Assembly: GCF_025399195.1 (NCBI RefSeq)
Contig: NW_026252122.1
Location: 62,001-126,000 of the forward strand
From: Umbelopsis ramanniana AG
Taxonomy: Eukaryota > Mucoromycota > Umbelopsidomycetes > Umbelopsidales > Umbelopsidaceae
Direction: 5' to 3'
DNA: 64,000 nt
Numbering within the stretch: position 1 is the stretch's first letter; each line of letters starts with the position of its first letter. The position numbers and the translations under genes were made by a program. The notes below the pieces were generated by a model that saw nothing but the letters and a program-made list of their open reading frames with translations, did no database searches and was not told the origin of the DNA. Positions 56,773 to 64,000 of the stretch are shown piece after piece.

Positions 56773-59700
56773 ATGAAAGCATCGCATTTGTCACCCAGGG
56801 TAGACCATCCTCACCCGGATTCCGTCCTCTTACCCCCCACCCCAACGTCACTTTACAACTACCCGTTATCCCCAGCTACCCCCGACCTACCGCCACCACT
56901 GCCACCTCCTCATGTGAATCTAAGCGCAAGCCAAAAGGAATCGTGGAATCGGTTGAATTCCAATTCCAATGCTGTGTATCATTCACCGCCAGTCCCTTCA
57001 AATAGAATCGAAAAATCACACTTTCCCGACTTCCGTTTACCGCCTCCTTCGCCCGTGCGGACAGGACAGGCCCCTTCACGTGGCCAGCAAGGTTGGGAAC
57101 AGCAGTATGGTTTATATACCCCTCAAACTACTCAGCAGCACAATGGGCATCGGCAGTCGGCACCTTCAAACTACTTCCCAAGACAGCAGCAGTATGAAGT
57201 TCGGGGCTCTTTGCCCTCCGAGCGCTATGATCGACGTTCCCTTGTCATGCCAGGCGATAGACAACCTCAACTACCCAAAACTCGATCACAGCCCTATATA
57301 GCCCCGCCATACGACCGATATCAGAACGACTCTCAACGATCCAGCCTACCCAGCACTACTAGAACCTACCCCATTGCCAGTGTCCCTGAGCTTAAGTATT
57401 CAGACGTGCCGGCCATGAAGCGTAAGTCATGACTGAAAAACGAAGGTCTCATTTTTTTTATTTTTTTTGAAACATGATGGAGACTAACACCTTTACCAAC
57501 TAGGCGATCATTCCCAGCATTTTGTGGATCAAAACCAAGTACTGATCAGTGTTCAGCCCAATAACCAAGAAAATACCTCACCGCCACCGCCCCTACCTCC
57601 ACCGCATGTGCATGCAAAAAGTGAGGACCAAGCCGCCTCATCTTTGGAAGTTCTTAATTTAGCACAGAGGTCACAGTCTATCTCATACGGAACCATGTTC
57701 AATCAAGCCAAGCAAGATCGTGATCGTCATAAGGAGCATGAGCTTTACTTCAGTAAAGGGACTCCTTTGGTTTATCCGGCCTTGTTATCCCTTGTCGCCC
57801 AAGAATTTAAGCGACAGATTGAAATTGGCACTAGAATCAAGAATGGCGTAGAATACAAGAGTGTTTTTGACGGTAGGCAGGCTGTTAGCAAGTTGGCACT
57901 TATCATTTGCTCGAATAATCGACAGCAAGCACTCCGGCTGGGCCGTGCACTGGGAGCTCAAAAATTATTCAACGACGTTAGTTATGAGCATCGATTACTG
58001 GACTCTGAAAATGAAATCTACCAATTTCACGACAACGTTCTACATTCCTATAGAATGGACGATCCCGAAGTCAGTGATAAAGAGGAGATAGCGGATGAAA
58101 AGTATGAGGAGTCCGAAGCCTCTTTTGAAGAAGAGCAGCAGGAATCGCATATCACTGGCGTGTTCACTGAATTGTCCACTTGCTATTCACCCACTTGCTC
58201 TGGTAACAAGCCTTGTTACAGTAGATCTTGTCCCAAGCGCTTTGCACAGCATCCTATCGCCGAATCTCAATCAAAGTCGGCGCTTGGCCGATCTGTTAGC
58301 GCTTCGTTAACTCATACACCTGTAAGTTCAGAATGAACCATGCATGCAGTACGTGCTGACATAATCGGCTAACCATGTACGATCACTTTGTATAGCAACC
58401 ACAGGAACTTTGGGTCAACCAAGTTTCCTCATACATTGTCGATAGCTTGACCAAACAAGATCGCAAGCGACAAGAAAACATTTTTGAACTAATCTATACT
58501 GAGAAAAATTTTGTGAACGATATTGAATATCTCTATCAGGTAAAATAGCCCTTTCCATCGCTATCGTTAGTCATTTCAAAGGTGGCCTGAACTCCTTTTC
58601 TGATTTATTTCTTTCTAGATGTGGATGGTACCGTTGTTGACCACCGAGGTCATTCCTACGTCTCGCCGAGTGAACTTTGTACAGTCCGTGTTTTCCAACA
58701 TCACTACGATTTATGAGGTGAATTCGAGGCTTTTGAACGCTCTGCAACGCAGACAAAGCGAACACCCAGTGGTTTCTCAAATTGGCGATGTCATGCTGGA
58801 CCATGTTGTCAATTTCGAGCCATTTGTGGAATACGGTGCTCGACAATATGGAGGGAAAATGGCATTTGAGCGGGAGAGAGCAACCAACTATGAGTTTGAT
58901 GCCTTTGTCAAAGTAAGTTTGTCTGGCCAAAGATCACATCCGGTTTGGTAAAAAAAAAAAAAAAAATTAATTGCTGGTGGCCCGTTGCAGGAAGTTGAAC
59001 GAAAGCCGGAATCTCGAAAGCTCGAAATCAACGGATACCTGACAAAGCCAACCACAAGGCTTGGTCGATATAATTTGCTATTGGGCGAGATCCTCAAGCA
59101 CACTCCTGAAGGTCACTCGGATTGCGAGTTAATTCGAAAAGCAATGGATACAATTACTGGTTATTTGCGCAGATTGAACAGCGAGTCGGGTAATGCTAAG
59201 AACAAATTTGACTTGAAACAATTACACGACAATTTGAGTTTTAAGAATAAGTCGGATGAAATGGTAAGCATCCTATCGCTTGCCGTGCCGTTGAACCAAG
59301 CTGAAGGCTAACTCTTTTGTAATAGGACCTTGACTTGCTAGCGGAAGAACGGTTCATCATCAAGCAGGGCCCGCTTAAGAAAACAGCCGCTCTTGATTCA
59401 TCGGATTATCAGCTTATACTCTTGGACAACTACCTCTTGATCACGAAACACAAAGTTTTGAGTTTTGAGGAGCATTATACTATTCAACGGCGGGTTCGTA
59501 TTGATGTCTCTTTATTTTTTTCCTAATTTATTTGCCTGCAGTCGACATCCATCTCTGTACAAATTAAAAAGTCATGACACTCATCTCTTCTCCCCCTCTA
59601 CAGCCCATTCCCTTGGACTTGCTTGTTGTAGGTGTTCCAGAGCAACTTAGGATTAGGCGGGCCAGTTCTATTTTGCCCTATGCACGGCCAGGATCGAATA

Positions 59701-61265
59701 TTCAGCATAATATGACTTACACAACTCCAGGGCGACCGCTTGCTGGCGATCTCAATACCTCCAATGGATGGACTGGAGGCAAAGGAGGGTACCCGATATC
59801 GTTCCATCATATTGGCCGAAAGGGATCCGGCCACTTCACTTTGTATGCTGCAACACTAGCTGCAAGGAGACCATGGATCGACAAGATTGAAAAGCAGCAA
59901 CTGGCTCTGACGAAAAATCGACAAATATTTGAACTAGTGACCATTTGTGATCGACTCTTTTCTCTCACCAACCGAGTGAACCATACTATCTCATTCGACA
60001 ATGGGCGCTACTTCCTCCTGGCCGCCGATCAGGGCGTTTATCTCGGTAGAACAGGCGACATTGCCCCGCCTAGACGAATCCTTCATCTTGATCATTGTAC
60101 CCAGATTCAAGTCATTGAAGAGACGTTTACCCTGCTGGTGGTGGCAGACAGAGTTCTCTGGGAATTTCCCTTTGATATTTTGCACACAAAGACAGGAGAA
60201 AAGCCCGACGCTGGCCATAAGCTCAGACAGCATACCCCTTTTATATTTGTTGGCGAATGTCTCAACAAAAAGCTTATCTGTATACCCAAATCATCGTCCC
60301 TTAATTCTTATGTCTCTACTTATGAACCAACTTTGCTTGGTGACACCAAAAAGAAATCTGCCTTTGGACGCAAAAAGGCTTACAACGAGATTGGCCTCAA
60401 GTTCTTCAAGGAAATCTATATTCCTGGTGAAGCTTGGTCGGTGGATCTGAGTGCAACCAAAATGTTTATCACCTGTCAACGCGGCGTTCAATTGGTCGAC
60501 ATGAGAACAACAAATACCCAAGGTACTACTCTCCGCTTATAGCTTGTTGATGGCTACTTGGATTTTTAACCGTTCTTTTCTGTTTAGCTCTACTGGATCC
60601 CAATGATCCTGACCTTGGCTTTATCATAGATCGCGAAATGCCCGACTCTGTGCTGAACATTCGCCAGGGTGTAAAGCATATCTGTACCTACAGAATTGAA
60701 TCAAATGAGCACCTTGTATGCTATGATGGTAAGTGGTGTTCTATGAAGTGTTTTGCTTGTAGAGGATCCGACTCACCAAACCGTGACTGTAGAATATGCC
60801 TTTTACATTGATGGAAAAGGTCGCAGAAAGAGGTCTGGTTTCCTTATAGAATGGGAAGGTCAACCAGAGTCTTTTGCTTTCTCGTACCCCTATGTCCTTG
60901 CCTTTGAACCGAATTTCATAGAGATACGTCACATGCTCACTGTAAGTATCATTTTTCTTTTTGATGACGCTATTTGGCTCATACACTAATTGCAATCAAA
61001 TCAGGGGGCATTGGAACAAATCATCTCTGGCATTGATATCCAATCCTTGTCACCGGCGTTGAAAAACGGAACTATCCGGGGAGCCATGACGGACGCTTCG
61101 AATGATGTTTATCAGGTCTTATTCGAGCTCAAGTGTCTCGTCCAACCTCAACCCAAACCTGCACCGTCTCATCTACATACACTGGCCTATCGACACCAAA
61201 ACCAATCTACTGAACAACCGCCAACGCATCATACTTGGCACCCCTCCCGTAATACGCATATGTAA
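56773..61265 (+). CDS. ROM2: Rho1 guanine nucleotide exchange factor (Rom1/Rom2 type)
   Basis: Ten exons (56773-57421, 57504-58321, 58396-58539, 58619-58912, 58991-59263, 59326-59493, 59604-60522, 60588-60728, 60793-60941, 61005-61265) give 1271 aa. The N-terminal quarter is disordered, Pro/Gln/Ser-rich, with two poly-Pro PPPLPPPHV motifs. The DEP domain is at about 295-390 (VYPALLSLVAQEFKRQIEIG). The DH domain is at about 515-705 (RQENIFELIYTEKNFVNDIE, then LLLGEILKHTPEGHSD). The PH domain is at about 745-900 (LAEERFIIKQGPLKK, ending RPWIDKIEKQ). The CNH domain runs about 925-1230 (YFLLAADQGVYLGRTGD). The DEP-DH-PH-CNH order is that of Rom2, which activates Rho1 in cell-wall integrity signalling at the plasma membrane. 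The extreme C-terminus may include a missed intron. Confidence 0.95.
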
Positions 61266-61705
61266 TAATTCGTCTCCCTTTTTTCGTAGAATTGTTTCCC
61301 ACGCTACCCTCGTCAATACTTGTAAAAAAAAAAATATAGTCATATATCATCACAGCTTGAACATAAATGATATGCTCGATATTTTATCCTTGTGGTGTCT
61401 AGGCATGTCATGTTTGGGGATTACTATGCGGTGGGTTTCAAGAGTGGACCAGTAAAAATTCAAGCGTACAGTATAAATAAAAACAGTATCTTGAGTGAGG
61501 GAACCAATCCTGGTGGGTGAATTTAAAGATCACACCATAAGCAGCTGATAAGTCTAAAGGGTGCTGAGAGATCGCCTCGCATGCAGTCCCGTGAGTCAGT
61601 CAGATGGCCAAAATTGGGGGAAGATAAGACTCATGACGGGCCAGGCAAGAACTCCTTTAAAAGCTCAGCGCACGTCTTCTCATACAAACAATTGTTCTTT
61701 TTATT
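61266..61705. promoter_or_regulatory. Rho GEF 3' flank and subtilase promoter
   Basis: A TATA-like TTTAAAA at about 61656-61662 lies about 45 bp upstream of the subtilase ATG. An A-run at about 61324 and AATAAA near 61475 belong to the 3' end of the GEF gene. Confidence 0.5.
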
Positions 61706-63224
61706 ATGAAGTTGTCTCTACTCACCTCAGCTCTTTTGTTGGCTGGATATGCCGCCGCCGCTCCTTTCCATACCACATCTCCCACCCTGGCTCCTTTGTA
61801 CACTAGCACAGAAACAGATACCATCCCAGAATCATATATTGTTGTATTGAAGGACCATGTTGACGAAGCAAGAGCTGCTGCCCATTGCGGCTGGGTCAAC
61901 TCTTTCCATAATGATGATGCTGTGGCTACTTCTCTCCTAGACCCAACCGTCGCAGCTGGTATCAAGCACACGTTTAATCTTCCCACCGTTGCTGGCTACA
62001 CCGGAAAGTTCAGCGACCTCACACTTGAACGCATTCGTTCGTCTCCTGATGTAGGTATCCTTTCTTTTACCGTACTATGGTGTTTTGGACCTTTTTCATT
62101 TACCTTGAGGTTCAATAGGTTGCCTATGTCGAGCGGGACTCTATGGTCTATGCCTCTGAGCTTCAACGAAATGCGCCATGGGGCTTGGCCCGTATCTCTC
62201 ACAGGGAACCTTTGAGTTTGAAAACATTCTCAAAGTACTCATATGACCCAGAGGGCGGTGAAGGAGTTAAGGTTTATGTTATCGACACCGGTATCAATGT
62301 GGAGCATGTTGACTTTAACGGTCGTGCTACATGGGGTGCCACTATTCCCGATAACGATGAGGACGAAGACGGTAATGGGCACGGTTCTCACTGCGCTGGT
62401 ACAATTGCTGGCAAACGGTACGGCGTTGCAAAGAAGGCTAACCCAGTGGCTGTCAAGGTGCTTCGCAGTAGTGGCTCAGGTACCATGTCTGACGTAGTCA
62501 AGGGCGTTGATTGGTCAGTGGAACAACATAAGCTGGATGAGTCTAAAGCCGCCAAGGCTGGTAAGAAATACAAGGGTGCTGTTGCCAACATGAGTCTTGG
62601 TGGTGGCAAGTCAAGAGCTTTGGATGCTGCCGTCGATGGGGTAAGTGATCATTCCTTCATCTCTCTCCAGTGTCTTATTTTATGTTTATGAACCAATTTC
62701 GTCGTCTTGTTAGGCTGTGGAAGAAGGCGTTTTCTTTGCCGTCGCTGCTGGTAATGATAACCGTGATGCCTGTGACTACTCTCCAGCTGCATCAGCAAAT
62801 GCTCTTACTGTGGGTGCTTCCACCGTGGATGACGATCGCGCGTACTTCTCAAACTACGGCAAGTGCGTTGACGTATTTGCTCCTGGTCTCAACATCCAAA
62901 GTATCTACAGAGGTAGTAAATACGCTACTGCCACTTTGAGTGGTACCTCCATGGCATCGTACGTATATTCACAGTAAAACCACCCCCACCCTGCTCCTAA
63001 GCCGAAACATGTGTTAACATCCTTCATCTCTTAGTCCTCATGTTGCCGGTCTTGCAGCTTACTTCCTCAGCTTGAGTGAGGTTGAGTTGACGGCCAAGGA
63101 ACTCAAGGAGAAGATTCTCGAATTAGCCACCGAGGGTGTGTTCGAATCACTTCCCAAGGACACTCCAAACTTGCTCATTTTCAATGATGCCACCACTGAC
63201 GAGGAAGATCAATTGTACAAGTAA
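61706..63224 (+). CDS. Cerevisin/proteinase B-like subtilisin (S8A)
   Basis: Exons 61706-62050, 62119-62640, 62714-62958 and 63035-63224 give 433 aa. A signal peptide (about 1-19, AGYAAAA) is followed by an I9 propeptide (ESYIVVLKDHVDEARAAAH and VAYVERDSMVYA). The mature S8A domain has its catalytic Asp in VYVIDTGIN (about 170), His in NGHGSHCAGTIAG (about 203) and Ser in LSGTSMASPHVAG (about 367). The Ser motif is split by intron 3. AVANMSLGGG carries the substrate-binding region and FAVAAGNDN the oxyanion Asn. Vacuolar or secreted; yeast Prb1 also serves as processing protease. All catalytic residues are present. The TATA-like promoter suggests regulated expression. Confidence 0.95.
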
Positions 63225-63462
63225 TAGAGAACCCGAACAAGTTGGCCTAATATTACCACAATACTGCTACTCGTACAAGTTACCCATATATAAAGAAAGA
63301 TGTTCCCATCCTATAAGCAAAGCCACCTTTTTCCTTTACTCAATCCACCCACCCTTTCTCGTATCTTTTGCAATGACCATTATCATGGTTTCCAATTTGT
63401 TTTTCTGAAATTGTTTATATATACAATGTTGTTCAAATAGCATTCACATGCCTATAAGTCTA
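63225..63462. other. Convergent 3' flanks
   Basis: 238 bp between the subtilase and RRP40 stops, with a TATATATA string near 63416. No gene. Confidence 0.45.
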
Positions 63463-64000
63463 TTACAGTTTGTCGACGAGAGAATCCACCATGGCTTTGC
63501 ATTGAGCCTCACTGAGATATTCAGAGTTTTTGATGGCATTGGCAAGAAGAATGGTATATTTTGGTCCTTCAGAGTTGACCCATATCCGTCCGTTCATACC
63601 GACTGCAGTTTCGAATGGAAAATGTTCTCCTAAGAAGCTAAGAATCGGTGTTTCAGGGTTGAGCAGCCTAGTTTGACAAAAGGGAGATGGTACGAATTAG
63701 TATGACATTCATGTTTGCCGTCAGAATAAAGTAGTAATATTACTGTACCTTCGGCAAAGTCCAAGTGAACATTTGATCACAAAACCACCTTTCAGCTCTC
63801 CATATCCGTCTGCTTTTCCTGTGGACGGGTTGAAGCATTGAAGCTCGGCTTCCATATCCTTGTTAGCGAGAATGACTCTGGCATAGACCAAAGTTCCAGG
63901 TATCAAATTTGGCTTGTTCTTCTTCGTTGCTCCTTCAAAAGCAAGAATAGGAAGAATGGCAGATTGGGCTGCTCCAATGTCCACACGATAGTACTCTGCA
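63463..64000 (-). CDS. RRP40: Exosome complex component Rrp40 (EXOSC3), C-terminal part, runs off right edge
   Basis: S1/KH cap subunit of the RNA exosome. Two exons are visible: 63749-64000 and 63463-63667, joined by a GTACAG...CTAG intron. The S1 part reads YYRVDIGAAQSAILPILAFE, then GATKKNKPNLIPGTLVYARV and ILANKDMEAELQCFNPSTGK, with LKGGFVIKCSLGLCRRLLNP at the junction. The KH part has FPFETAVGMNGRIWVNSEGP with the family's GMNGRIWV string, and ends SEAQCKAMVDSLVDKL. This matches Rrp40 rather than Rrp4 or Csl4. The N-terminus lies outside the window. Confidence 0.94.

Overview
The window looks like nuclear DNA from an early-diverging filamentous fungus, most likely Mucoromycota (Mucorales-like); the genus cannot be fixed from sequence alone. 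Reasons: dense short introns (about 50-100 nt, mostly GTAAGT/GTATGT donors and TAG/CAG acceptors), compact spacing on both strands, a fungal gene set (SWR1, Rom2-type Rho1 GEF, APSES/Xbp1-like factor, cerevisin-like protease, Kre9/Knh-like secreted protein), and eL42 of fungal type. No rRNA, convincing tRNA, CRISPR array or intact mobile element was found. I assembled exons by hand; for complete multi-exon genes the summed exon lengths are divisible by three and the joins restore family motifs.

Layout. 1-1008 (-) N-terminal part of ERO1. 1478-2467 (-) a bHLH factor. 4569-10315 (-) SWR1 remodeler, divergent from PRP28/DDX23 (10607-13434, +). 13860-14549 (+) ribosomal protein eL42. Two small genes diverge from a 116-bp gap (14704-15087 -, 15204-15991 +). 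16329-17596 (-) unknown protein. 17597-20389 has no supported gene. 20390-20533 (+) a 47-residue secreted prepropeptide. 21183-22255 (+) CCDC174, convergent with TAF4 (22504-24983, -). 25957-27682 (-) APSES/Xbp1-like. 29249-30239 (-) omega-like GST. 31549-32277 (+) unknown. A minus-strand run follows: ELMO-domain protein, RBBP9-like hydrolase, and a membrane-anchored PC-esterase-like protein (32668-37088).

38146-40849 (+) encodes the most unusual protein: a secreted Kre9/Knh-type domain followed by long acidic tandem repeats. 42944-43412 (+) is a secreted RlpA-like double-psi barrel protein. OXA1 (44127-45639, -) and ATP11 (45789-47043, +) share a 149-bp divergent promoter, and both serve mitochondrial inner-membrane/ATP synthase biogenesis. 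47215-47772 (-) is a two-TM protein. 48390-51202 (-) is CPSF2/Cft2 with a GC-AG intron. 52149-56222 (+) TBC/GRAM/EF-hand Rab GAP and 56773-61265 (+) Rho1 GEF are in tandem. 61706-63224 (+) is a cerevisin-like subtilase, and RRP40 (63463-64000, -) runs off the right edge.

Most genes are unrelated housekeeping genes. The regulatory arrangement with the best support is the OXA1/ATP11 pair. The secreted set (prepropeptide, repeat protein, DPBB protein, subtilase) is the accessory part; the prepropeptide and the DPBB protein both carry a Kex2-type Lys-Arg site just after the signal peptide.
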